Shown piece after piece: positions 8,639 through 16,679 of a DNA stretch of 26,963 bases. Each line of letters opens with the position of its first letter. Within the stretch, counting starts at the first letter, position 1. A model generated the notes under the pieces. The model made no database searches. It was given only the letters and a program-made list of their open reading frames with translations, and was not told the DNA's origin. This DNA comes from an uncultured Peptococcaceae bacterium (lineage in GTDB: Bacteria; Bacillota; Dehalobacteriia; UBA7702), in contig CALFRX010000124.1 in the NCBI GenBank assembly GCA_937919295.1, positions 1 to 26,963 on the forward strand, read 5' to 3'. The translations under genes were made by a program, and so were the position numbers.

Positions 8639-8654
8639 AAGAGGGAAGAAAATT

Positions 8655-9275
8655 ATGCTCGGGTTGCCAAAATCCACAGAATTGAAAAAACAGTTGCCGA
8701 AAAATGCGATTTATATAAAATTCAATATGAGTACGGCGGCGAAAGAAAAATTCGACGCCGATGTGAAACGCATCGTGATTGTCAATGAAATTTCCCCGAC
8801 GACGACTACCGTTCCCAAGGGGGAATTGGTGGAAGCCATTTTCGTTCTGTTGGTTTCCCTCAAGAGGGAGAACTTTAACGTGAAAAATATCGAACTGATT
8901 CCAAAATTGATCCACCAAAACATGCTCCTGATCCTGGAATATGAGGGCAAAGCGAAGCTATCACTCTACCATACACAACTGCTGCAAACCGAATGGAAAC
9001 CCACCGAAGCATGGACGCTGACGCTGAAAGGGCTAAACCTCGACACTGTCTGGGAAAATGTTATTCGCAAAATTGCGGATCATGAGGAATTAGAAATTTG
9101 GAGTGAGGAATTATCACCGGATGAGAATATTGCAAAAATCTTAAGAATAGAAAAATTGAAAAAAGATATCGAACATCTGGGAAAAAAAGCCCGCAAAGAA
9201 CTACAGCACAGAAAGAAGTTTGAGTTGGTGCAGGCGATAAATGGACTTAGAAAGGAATTGGAGGGAAACCTATGA
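8655..9275 (+). CDS. DUF4391 domain protein of type III R-M locus
   Basis: The 206-residue protein matches DUF4391, a family of unknown function that typically lies between an SNF2-type helicase and a type III mod gene. Supporting motifs are the start LPKSTELKKQLPKNAIYIKF, the central LSLYHTQLLQTEWKP, and LKGLNLDTVWENVI. The last ~50 residues are charged and helical, likely a coiled coil suited to holding a complex together. The ATG at 8655 follows AGAGGGAAG with good spacing. The stop overlaps the next gene as ATGA at 9272-9275. Composition is intermediate, closer to the core genes than to its two neighbours. A structural or adaptor role in the restriction complex is inference. Confidence 0.85.
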   Translation: MLGLPKSTELKKQLPKNAIYIKFNMSTAAKEKFDADVKRIVIVNEISPTTTTVPKGELVEAIFVLLVSLKRENFNVKNIELIPKLIHQNMLLILEYEGKAKLSLYHTQLLQTEWKPTEAWTLTLKGLNLDTVWENVIRKIADHEELEIWSEELSPDENIAKILRIEKLKKDIEHLGKKARKELQHRKKFELVQAINGLRKELEGNL

Positions 9276-9281
9276 CTAAAC
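9260..9281 (+). repeat. Junction repeat B, left copy
   Basis: GGAGGGAAA, two or more variable bases, then ATGACTAAAC at the DUF4391/TIR boundary. The same pattern recurs at 10351-10374 at the TIR/mod boundary with a 2-base length difference. Both start codons are therefore in ATGACTAAA. Part of the similarity is forced by the ribosome site and start codon. Confidence 0.6.
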
Positions 9282-10372
9282 AGGAGTTTATTGAATCATA
9301 TATAAATGAGTTGGAGAAGTTAGTGGATTTATATCAACGCCAAGAGGTTGATGAACATGCAGTCTTCGATTACATACAAGAGATACGAGGTGTATTTGCA
9401 CGAGAATTGCCAGAAATTGACGACGCAATATGGCTGAGAAATGGCACAGCTGAACGAGATGCTAATACGCTTGTAGGCATTTTGCGATTAAGTATTATTA
9501 ACAGTGGAGAACAAAAATCTCCTAATGACAATATGCAATTTCAGAAAGAGTTGAAAAAACTGAAGCTGGAATATGGTGGAATTAAGGCCACAATTAGTAA
9601 GTATACCACCGATGGAAATATCACTAATTATTTGAATGAATTAGAATTTGCTATATCCTCGGTTGACCTTGACAGTATGAAGTATTGCCTATCGGGCATT
9701 GATAAATGGTATAGGCAAAACATTACGTCTATTCACGGTAATGGATTCTGTTTGAACAAAGACAGTCATAATGAAAATCAAAAAAAAGTTGCGCATTTTA
9801 AAGAAGTATTCGAAGGTTTCAACTCTTCGGATATTATTCAGTCTGTCGAAATAAAAAGCAGAAACGAACCTCTTATTTTTTTGAGCCATAAGTCAGACGA
9901 CAAAAAATACGGCGATGCTATTCGGAACTTTATTATCAGTTTAGGAGTAAAAAACAATCAACTTATATATTCATCACATCCACTTCATAAGATACCGCTT
10001 GATGCAAATATCTACGATTATCTTAGAGAGCATATATATAGCAAAATATTCATGATAATTCTTTGGTCGGACAAGTATTTGGAGAGCCCAGCATGCTTGA
10101 ATGAAATGGGCGCAGCTTGGGTTGCTCAAAGTGATTATACTAATATTTATGTACCGACATTTTCTTTTGGTAATCCCAAATACCACGAATGTGCTATAGA
10201 TACAAGAAAGATGGGGGCAGTACTTAATGGTGATGCTAATTGCAAAACAAGTATGATAGAGATAAAGAATAAAATTCAAGTCTTGTTCGACTTGAAGGAC
10301 GATGAACAAAATACCCAATATGCGATAGACCACTTTATTCAAGAGATAACGGAGGGGAAAAATAATGACTAA
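9272..10372 (+). CDS. TIR-domain effector protein (cargo gene)
   Basis: The 366-residue protein has an N-terminal helical region of about 190 residues with no family I recognise, then a C-terminal TIR domain at roughly 200-330. Its first strand is PLIFLSHKSDD, and a typical SPACLNEMGAAW helix carries the probable catalytic glutamate E278. Bacterial TIR domains commonly cleave NAD+ or make cyclic ADP-ribose signals during abortive infection. The gene overlaps both neighbours: ATGA with DUF4391 and eight bases with mod (10365-10372), so it is translated in the same operon. Its base composition is AT-rich compared with helicase and res, and it interrupts the usual DUF4391-mod adjacency. NADase activity is inferred from the motif only. 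Confidence 0.85.
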   Translation: MTKQEFIESYINELEKLVDLYQRQEVDEHAVFDYIQEIRGVFARELPEIDDAIWLRNGTAERDANTLVGILRLSIINSGEQKSPNDNMQFQKELKKLKLEYGGIKATISKYTTDGNITNYLNELEFAISSVDLDSMKYCLSGIDKWYRQNITSIHGNGFCLNKDSHNENQKKVAHFKEVFEGFNSSDIIQSVEIKSRNEPLIFLSHKSDDKKYGDAIRNFIISLGVKNNQLIYSSHPLHKIPLDANIYDYLREHIYSKIFMIILWSDKYLESPACLNEMGAAWVAQSDYTNIYVPTFSFGNPKYHECAIDTRKMGAVLNGDANCKTSMIEIKNKIQVLFDLKDDEQNTQYAIDHFIQEITEGKNND

Positions 10373-10374
10373 AC
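10351..10374 (+). repeat. Junction repeat B, right copy
   Basis: Right-hand partner of 9260-9281, covering the end of the TIR gene and the mod start: GGAGGGGAAA, then AATA, then ATGACTAAAC. Confidence 0.6.
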
Positions 10375-12362
10375 TGAAAATGCACAGCCCGAATAAGGTG
10401 GATGAGAATATTGAGAAGATTGGGCAGTTGTTTCCAAATTGTTTGACGGAGCGGAAGAATGAGGCGGGGAAAGTGGAGTACGCCATTGATTTTGACGTGC
10501 TTCGGCAGGAGCTTACCGATGTCGTGGTGGAGGGGAATGAGGAACGCTACCAGTTTACCTGGCCCGATAAGAAAAAATCCATCCATTTGGCCAATGCTCC
10601 CATCGCCAAAACGCTGCGCCCTGTTCGTGACGACGAATATATACCCACGGGTGTGAATAGTAGCGGTAATCCCTATTGCAGTAGCGGAAGCGTGGACTTT
10701 GATAACACCGAAAACCTCTATATCGAAGGGGACAACCTCGACGTGTTGAAGCTTCTCCAGGAAACCTATCTCGGCAAAGTCAAAATGATCTACATCGATC
10801 CCCCCTATAATACCGGCAATGACTTCGTTTATGAGGACGATTTTACAGGGGATATAGGTGAGTTCCTGATACGGGATGAACAGTATGATGACGAAGGCAA
10901 TCGCATGGTGAAAAACCTCGATAGCAACGGCCGCTTCCATACCGACTGGCTGAATATGATTTACCCCCGCCTAAAATTAGCGAAAGATTTATTGACTGAT
11001 GATGGGGTTATCTTTATCAGTATTGATGACCACGAGCAGGCAAATCTAAAAAAAGTTTGTGATGAGATATTTGGAGAAATAAATTTCATTGCAAATATTG
11101 TCTGGCAAAAAAAGACTTCCCCTGATGCGCGTATGGAGATAAGTGCGGCTCATGATAATATCATTGCCTATGCTAAAGGTAACTGTGATACGTATCGTCT
11201 ATCAACATTACCTTACGGACAAGATAGGTTGAAAAACTATCAGAACCCGGATAATGATCCACGGGGACCATGGGCTTCAGTTGATATAACTGGGCAAACC
11301 GGACGTGCGCCAAAAAGCCAGTTCTATGAGATCACAACGCCTTCTGGTATCAAGTACTTTCCTCCCGAAGGTCGTTGTTGGGCTATGGCTCAGTATACTT
11401 TTGAATTATTATATAAAGATAATCGATTGTGGTTTGGTGAAGACGGGAATAATCGTCCTCGTCAGAAAAAGTTTTTATCAGAATCTAAAGGCGCAAGACC
11501 TTGGACGTGGTGGGACAATAAATTTGCTGGACATAATCAAGATGGGAATAAAGAACTCATGGCACTTTTTGATGGTAAGCTGATCTTTGATAATCCAAAA
11601 CCCATAAAATTGCTAAAGCTAGTCGTACTGTTAACAACTAAAAAAGATAAAAACGATATTTGCATGGATTTTTTTAGTGGTTCTGCAGGGTTTGCAGAAG
11701 CTGTTATGACACAAAATGCCGAAGATAATGGCAATAGAAGATTTATCTGTGTCCAAATACCTCAAGTTATTCAAGAATCAGAAAATGATTATAAATCAAA
11801 CAGTATCGCCTTATCGATAGGCTATAAAAATATCTGTGAAATTGGGAAAGAGCGGATACGGCGGGCAGGGGAGAAAATTAGAAATGAGAAATTAGGAGGG
11901 AGAAATGATTCTTCAGAAGCTCATTCCTCACTTCTCACTTCTCATTCCTCATTAGATACGGGTTTCCGTGTCCTAAAGCTCGACAGCACCAACATGAAGG
12001 ACGTCTACTACAATCCTAACGACTACGACCTCACGCTATTTGAGAAGCTGACTGAAAATATCAAAGAGGACCGCACGCCGGAGGATTTACTCTTTCAGGT
12101 TATGCTTGATCTGGGCATCTTGCTTTCCAGTAAGATTGAGGAAACCATGATGGCCGGCAAAAAAGTATTCAATGTCATGGATAACTATCTGATCGCTTGC
12201 TTCGATGATGATATCACTGATGAAACGGTGAAAGCAATCGCCTTACGGAAGCCACATTACGCCGTCTTCCGCGATAGCTCCATGGCCGACGACAACGTCG
12301 CCACCAACTTTGAACAGATTTTTGATACATATAGTCCCGACACAGTTAGGAAGGTGTTGTAA
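10365..12362 (+). CDS. mod: Type III restriction-modification methyltransferase subunit Mod
   Basis: Mod methylates adenine N6 and supplies sequence recognition for the Mod-Res complex. The 665-residue protein has the beta-class order: catalytic motif IV DPPYNTG at 145-151, a target-recognition region at about 205-420, then SAM-binding motif I FFSGSAG at 436-442. The C-terminal part, starting at GFRVLKLDSTNMKDVYYNP, ends with YSPDTVRKVL, typical of the family. The ATG at 10365 overlaps the TIR gene by eight bases. DNA from about 10975 to 11870 is AT-rich while both ends are near the core composition, as expected if the recognition region was exchanged. A repeat-derived linker lies at 11874-11954. 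It should be functional, since all motifs are present in one frame. Confidence 0.93.
   Translation: MTKLKMHSPNKVDENIEKIGQLFPNCLTERKNEAGKVEYAIDFDVLRQELTDVVVEGNEERYQFTWPDKKKSIHLANAPIAKTLRPVRDDEYIPTGVNSSGNPYCSSGSVDFDNTENLYIEGDNLDVLKLLQETYLGKVKMIYIDPPYNTGNDFVYEDDFTGDIGEFLIRDEQYDDEGNRMVKNLDSNGRFHTDWLNMIYPRLKLAKDLLTDDGVIFISIDDHEQANLKKVCDEIFGEINFIANIVWQKKTSPDARMEISAAHDNIIAYAKGNCDTYRLSTLPYGQDRLKNYQNPDNDPRGPWASVDITGQTGRAPKSQFYEITTPSGIKYFPPEGRCWAMAQYTFELLYKDNRLWFGEDGNNRPRQKKFLSESKGARPWTWWDNKFAGHNQDGNKELMALFDGKLIFDNPKPIKLLKLVVLLTTKKDKNDICMDFFSGSAGFAEAVMTQNAEDNGNRRFICVQIPQVIQESENDYKSNSIALSIGYKNICEIGKERIRRAGEKIRNEKLGGRNDSSEAHSSLLTSHSSLDTGFRVLKLDSTNMKDVYYNPNDYDLTLFEKLTENIKEDRTPEDLLFQVMLDLGILLSSKIEETMMAGKKVFNVMDNYLIACFDDDITDETVKAIALRKPHYAVFRDSSMADDNVATNFEQIFDTYSPDTVRKVL
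11874..11954 (+). repeat. Repeat element and 7-bp tandem units inside mod
   Basis: Five consecutive heptamers at 11920-11954 read CTCATTC, CTCACTT, CTCACTT, CTCATTC, CTCATTA. Just upstream, 11880-11909 carries AGAAATGAGAAATTAGG and further GAGAAATGA, roughly the reverse-complement theme, so the whole looks like a degenerate palindromic intergenic-type element. It is read in frame as a serine- and leucine-rich linker (AHSSLLTSHSSLD). Seven is not a multiple of three, so a change in unit number would shift the frame. Confidence 0.75.
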
Positions 12363-12382
12363 TGGCAAATAGAATTTCGATT
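12351..12382 (+). repeat. Junction repeat C, left copy (mod/Fic boundary)
   Basis: GGTG at 12353-12356 and AATGGCAAAT at 12361-12370 recur as GGTG at 13250-13253 and AACGGCAAAT at 13256-13265, before res. Similarity goes on past it: AGAATTTCGATT against GAAGTTCAACTT of the res start, with one shift. Weaker than junction A. Confidence 0.5.
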
Positions 12383-13249
12383 CGCTTTTTTGACGATCGT
12401 GAAGTTCGCGCTGTTTGGGATGATGAAAATTCCAAATGGTGGTTTTCTGTTCTTGATATTATCGGTGTTTTGCGCGACGAAAGGGATTATACAAAAAACA
12501 GAAACTACTGGAAATATCTAAAGTCAAAACTCAAAAAAGAAAATCTTCAGATGGTTAGTCACGCTACCCAACTGAAATTGACAGCATCTGACGGCAAAAA
12601 GTATTTGACCGATTGCTTTGACAATGATAGCATCATTGAGCTTGCGAAAAATTTCCCGAGCAAACAGGCAAATCGCTTTATCGAATGGTTCACATACAGC
12701 GACGAAACGGTTGACGGCAAGAGCAAATCAAAGGCGTATGCACTTTTTGACAGCTCTTTACTCAATACAATAGAAGTTGGTACAGTAAAGGGCTTGCAGC
12801 AGATTCATGGCTATCTGTTCGGCGGGTTATATGATTTTGCGGGGCAAATCAGAATGTTGAACATTGCAAAAGGCGGTTTTCAATTCGCGCTGGCCCGTTT
12901 TTTGCCCGAAACGCTGGAAAACATTGAAAAGATGCCGGAAAGCACTTTTGATGAAATCGCTGACAAATACGTGGAGATGAATATCGCTCACCCTTTTATG
13001 GAGGGCAATGGCAGAAGCACACGCATTTGGCTTGACCTAATTTTGAAAAAGAATTTGGGATTGGTTGTGGATTGGAGCAAAGTAAGTAAAAAAGACTACT
13101 TAACCGCGATGGAAAAGAGTGTTGTCAATCCCGCTGGGATCAAAGCTCTTTTGCAGTCCGCTTTGACGGATAAAATCAACGATAGGGAAGTCTTTATGGC
13201 GGGTGTGGACTATTCCTATTACTCCGAGCAGGAGAACGATATTACGTGA
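12362..13249 (+). CDS. BRO-N/Fic fusion protein (cargo gene)
   Basis: The 295-residue protein joins an N-terminal BRO/antirepressor-like domain (about 1-115, with REVRAVWDDENSKWWFSVLD and NRFIEWFTYS) to a Fic domain whose signature HPFMEGNGR spans 210-218 with catalytic His210. Fic enzymes usually transfer AMP from ATP to a target protein; many act as toxins. No exact inhibitory (S/T)xxxE(G/N) motif is seen, but S285-xxx-E289-Q290 near the C-terminus is a close relative placed where class III Fic proteins carry it. The ATG overlaps the mod stop (TAATG). The gene separates mod from res, which normally adjoin, and ends 14 bases before the res ATG. Whether it is toxin or regulator is open. Confidence 0.85.
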   Translation: MANRISIRFFDDREVRAVWDDENSKWWFSVLDIIGVLRDERDYTKNRNYWKYLKSKLKKENLQMVSHATQLKLTASDGKKYLTDCFDNDSIIELAKNFPSKQANRFIEWFTYSDETVDGKSKSKAYALFDSSLLNTIEVGTVKGLQQIHGYLFGGLYDFAGQIRMLNIAKGGFQFALARFLPETLENIEKMPESTFDEIADKYVEMNIAHPFMEGNGRSTRIWLDLILKKNLGLVVDWSKVSKKDYLTAMEKSVVNPAGIKALLQSALTDKINDREVFMAGVDYSYYSEQENDIT

Positions 13250-13277
13250 GGTGGCAACGGCAAATGAAGTTCAACTT
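13248..13277 (+). repeat. Junction repeat C, right copy (Fic/res boundary)
   Basis: Right partner of 12351-12382: GAGGTG, two bases, AACGGCAAAT, running into the res start codon and first codons. Confidence 0.5.
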
Positions 13278-16200
13278 TAAAATACAGGAATATCAAACCG
13301 AGGCGGTGGAGGCGGTGACGCGGGTCTTTAACGGGCAGGGGAACTATCAACAGCTTCGCTATATCCGGGATTTGGGGATACAGACAAAAAGTGATGACGA
13401 ACTCGATTTTAAAGAGATCACTGACGATACCGGTTATAAAAACGAGGCGGTAGAGCTCAGTGATGAACAGCTGCTGAAGAATATCTGCGAGATTCAATCC
13501 CTCCACAACATCAAGCTTTCTTCAGCGTTGGTAAAGGACTTTGGCAGTTGCAGCCTTGATATCGAAATGGAGACCGGTACCGGCAAGACCTATGTCTACA
13601 TCAAAACCATGTTTGAATTGAACAAACGCTACGGCTGGAGTAAATTCATCGTGGTGGTGCCTTCCATCGCAATCCGGGAGGGTGTCAAAAAGTCTTTTGA
13701 GATCACCGAGGACCACTTCATGGAATACTACGGCAAAAAAGCCCGGTACTTTATCTATAACAGCTCGAATTTGAATCAGCTGGATAGCTTTTCCTCCGAC
13801 GCCGGCATCAACGTGATGATCATCAATACCCAGGCCTTTGCGGCTTCAATGAGTGAGGAAAAGAACGTGGAGGGGCGCAAAGGCGACGCGGCGGCTCGCA
13901 TCATTTATTCCAAACGCGATGAATTCGGTTCCCGCCGCCCCATCGACGTCATTGCCGCCAACCGTCCTATTTTGATTTTGGATGAGCCTCAAAAAATGGG
14001 GAAAGAGGAGGGCGCCACCCAAAAGGCGCTGAAACGATTCTGCCCACTTTTTAGCTTGAACTATTCCGCGACCCACGTGAAGCACCATAACGTAGTTTAT
14101 GTCCTTGATGCCCTCGACGCCTACAACAAACGCCTTGTAAAGAAAATTGAGGTTAAGGGCTTTGAACTGAAGAATTTGTTGGGCACCGATCAGTATTTGT
14201 ATTTAGAGGGTATTGCGCTTTCTCATCAAAAGCCGCCTATGGCCCGGATAGAGCTGGAAGTCGCCTATCAGAAATTCATCAAACGGGAGCTGCGTACCTT
14301 TGAGATGGGTGACAGTCTCTACGTGGCATCAAAAGAAATGGAACAGTATAAGGGTTTGTTTGTTTCGGATATTGATCCTCTTCGCAATTGCGTTACGCTA
14401 TCCAACGGTGATCGGCTCTTCGTAGGTGATGTTATTGGCGATATCTCCGAAAAGGATATGCGCCGTATCCAGATCAGAGAAACCATTGCTTCCCATTTTG
14501 AAAAGGAAGAAAAGCTGTTTCGTGATGGCATTAAGACTCTTTCCCTGTTTTTCATCGATGAGGTGGCCAAATACCGGCAATACGATGAAAACGGAAAAGA
14601 GTGTCTCGGCGAATACGGTCGAATGTTTGAGGAAGAGTACGTAAGCGTCCTTGATGATTATATCGGCCTTTTCGATACGCCCTATCAAAAATATCTCAAA
14701 GAAAAGGGCAGTGATGCCCACGCGGTGCACCGTGGTTATTTCAGTATCGACAAAAGAACGGGCCACAGCGTTGACAGTAAATTGAAGCGCGGCACCGAGT
14801 TTTCCGACGATATTTCCGCCTATGACCTCATCCTTAAGAATAAGGAGCGACTGCTCTCCTTTGAAGAGCCGACGCGCTTCATCTTCTCCCACTCAGCCCT
14901 GAGGGAAGGTTGGGATAACCCCAACGTATTTCAGATTTGCACCTTAAAGCATTCCGACAGCCAAATGGGCAAGCGCCAGGAAGTCGGGCGCGGCCTGCGC
15001 CTTTCGGTGAATCAGGCCGGAAACCGTATGGATATTCAGAGCTGTGGCGAGCGGGTTCATGACATCAACATGCTGACAGTCGTCGCCAGCGAGAGCTATA
15101 AGGATTTTATAGCGGGTTTGCAGGCGGATATCAAAGAAGTTCTCTATGACCGGCCCACCAAGGCCACAGAGGAGTATTTCAAAGGGAAGACGATCTTTGC
15201 CGATGAAGCCCCAATCGTGATCAATGACAATCAGGCCCGGGCAATCTATCGCTATCTGCTCAAAAATGATTATATCGATGATGATGCCTATGTTACCGAC
15301 GCCTACCGGGCGGATGCAGCCGGTCAGACACTGGCACCGCTGCCAACGGAATTGCAGGTTATGGCCAAGGGTATTCACAGTTTGATCAAGGGTATCTTTG
15401 ATGAAAGCGTCTTCAATGAAATGGTGGAGGACGCCAACAAAGCGAAGGTCAAAGGCAACCCTTTGAACCAAAACTTCGAAAAAGAAGAGTTTCAGGCTCT
15501 ATGGGGGCAGCTTAATCATAAATACGCCTACGCGGTGGAATTTGACAGTCAAGAGCTGATCGAAAAGGCCGTGCAGCACGTCAACGAAAAGCTCTTTGTC
15601 TCTGAATTGCAGTACACAGCCACCGTCGGGCAGCAGCGGGGAGAGCTGAATGAATACGACCTGGAGCGGGGTGACGCTTTTGCCAGCGCCAAAGCCAGGA
15701 CGCAAAAATTGCAGCGCAACAAAGCGGCCCATGTCAAATATGATCTCATTGGCAAAGTAGCCGAGGGTACCGTCCTGACCCGCCGTACCGCCGCGGCGAT
15801 TCTCGGAAGATTGTCCCCGGATAAATTAGCCATGTTCAAAAACAATCCGGAGGAATTTATCTCTAAAATGATTCGTCTCATCAATGAACAAAAGGCCCAT
15901 CGTATTGTTGAAAAAATATCCTACCACCAAATCGAAGGCGAGTACGAGAACGAGATTTTTACCGCCGATCGCCCCATTGAGAGTTTTGACAAAGCCTACC
16001 GGGCGGAAAAGCATATTCAGGATTACGTATTCACTGACGGTATGGCGGAACAGAGTGTTGAACGTCGGTTTGCCCAAGATTTGGAACAGGCTGTAGAAGT
16101 TTGCGTTTATGCCAAGTTGCCGCGAGGTTTCCAAATTCCCACTCCTGTGGGGAATTACTCGCCGGACTGGGCCATCGCGTTTCACGAAGGAACGGTAAAA

Positions 16201-16380
16201 CACATCTACTTTGTGGCGGAAACGAAAGGCACAATGGAAAGCCTTAATTTACGCCCCATCGAGGATGCCAAAATCAGTTGCGCGAGAAAGCTCTTTAATG
16301 AAATGTCCACCAGCAAAGTGCGGTATGAGGCCGTCGCCACGTACCAGGATCTTCTGAATATCATGAAAAAAATGCCTTGA
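13264..16380 (+). CDS. res: Type III restriction enzyme Res subunit
   Basis: Res is the ATP-dependent DNA motor and nuclease of type III enzymes, cutting after two unmethylated sites communicate. The 1038-residue protein opens with MKFNFKIQEYQTEAVEAVTR, typical of the family. Walker A ETGTGKT is at 103-109, motif II DEPQ at 240-243, and QEVGRGLRLS forms motif VI. The C-terminal PD-(D/E)xK nuclease has Asp968 in YSPDWAI and Glu986-Thr-Lys988 in VAETKG, so the catalytic residues are present. A GTG at 13246 would add six residues, but the ATG at 13264 has AGGTGG nine bases upstream and starts where the family does. A strong terminator follows, so this is the last gene of the operon. Confidence 0.93.
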   Translation: MKFNFKIQEYQTEAVEAVTRVFNGQGNYQQLRYIRDLGIQTKSDDELDFKEITDDTGYKNEAVELSDEQLLKNICEIQSLHNIKLSSALVKDFGSCSLDIEMETGTGKTYVYIKTMFELNKRYGWSKFIVVVPSIAIREGVKKSFEITEDHFMEYYGKKARYFIYNSSNLNQLDSFSSDAGINVMIINTQAFAASMSEEKNVEGRKGDAAARIIYSKRDEFGSRRPIDVIAANRPILILDEPQKMGKEEGATQKALKRFCPLFSLNYSATHVKHHNVVYVLDALDAYNKRLVKKIEVKGFELKNLLGTDQYLYLEGIALSHQKPPMARIELEVAYQKFIKRELRTFEMGDSLYVASKEMEQYKGLFVSDIDPLRNCVTLSNGDRLFVGDVIGDISEKDMRRIQIRETIASHFEKEEKLFRDGIKTLSLFFIDEVAKYRQYDENGKECLGEYGRMFEEEYVSVLDDYIGLFDTPYQKYLKEKGSDAHAVHRGYFSIDKRTGHSVDSKLKRGTEFSDDISAYDLILKNKERLLSFEEPTRFIFSHSALREGWDNPNVFQICTLKHSDSQMGKRQEVGRGLRLSVNQAGNRMDIQSCGERVHDINMLTVVASESYKDFIAGLQADIKEVLYDRPTKATEEYFKGKTIFADEAPIVINDNQARAIYRYLLKNDYIDDDAYVTDAYRADAAGQTLAPLPTELQVMAKGIHSLIKGIFDESVFNEMVEDANKAKVKGNPLNQNFEKEEFQALWGQLNHKYAYAVEFDSQELIEKAVQHVNEKLFVSELQYTATVGQQRGELNEYDLERGDAFASAKARTQKLQRNKAAHVKYDLIGKVAEGTVLTRRTAAAILGRLSPDKLAMFKNNPEEFISKMIRLINEQKAHRIVEKISYHQIEGEYENEIFTADRPIESFDKAYRAEKHIQDYVFTDGMAEQSVERRFAQDLEQAVEVCVYAKLPRGFQIPTPVGNYSPDWAIAFHEGTVKHIYFVAETKGTMESLNLRPIEDAKISCARKLFNEMSTSKVRYEAVATYQDLLNIMKKMP

Positions 16381-16403
16381 TCAGTCCCTTCTTTATTCAC
16401 GAG

Positions 16404-16445
16404 AAAAACCCTGTTAAACATGGCGTTTAATAAGGGTTTTTTGTG
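16404..16445 (+). terminator. Terminator of the defence operon
   Basis: AAAAACCCT pairs with AGGGTTTTT, extended by GTTAAAC/GTTTAAT around ATGGC, ending in TTTTTT. It lies 24 bases after the res stop. Confidence 0.9.
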
Positions 16446-16449
16446 TTGA

Positions 16450-16608
16450 GGTCAGAAAACCTCGCTATTCTTAAGTATAATAAGGTATAAAAGAGATAAT
16501 CAGGAGATAAAATTCTTTCCTGAAAAAGAAAGTACAGAGCTTACGCTCGGTTACGGCGGTCGCAATGTCGTATTCTTACCCATCGGCCCTATACTTGATA
16601 TCGCTTAA
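16450..16608 (+). pseudogene. Orphan reading frame without a start codon
   Basis: An open stretch of 52 codons ends at a TAA at 16606-16608 and contains KFFPEKESTELTLGYGGRN and VVFLPIGPILDIA, which looks like real protein sequence rather than chance. There is no ATG, GTG or TTG in frame after the preceding stop. It may be the remaining C-terminus of a gene cut off when the defence operon arrived. I do not recognise the family. Confidence 0.35.
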
Positions 16609-16617
16609 AAAGAGACA

Positions 16618-16679
16618 CCAGTGCCTTTATTGACCCTTCCAAATGGCGAAAAGCCATTTCAGAGATAAAAGACACTGGC
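16618..16679. other. Two-level inverted-repeat structure, function unknown
   Basis: Outer arms CCAGTGCCTTTA and TAAAAGACACTGG pair with few mismatches, and an inner perfect 7-bp hairpin AAATGGC-GAAAA-GCCATTT sits at 16641-16659. No T-run follows, so it is not an ordinary terminator. It could be a structured RNA or a remnant of a small mobile element in the gene-poor stretch 16446-16836. Confidence 0.5.

Noticed and set aside
11920..11954. CRISPR-like array
   Set aside because: The units are 7 bp and contiguous, without spacers; no cas gene is in the window.
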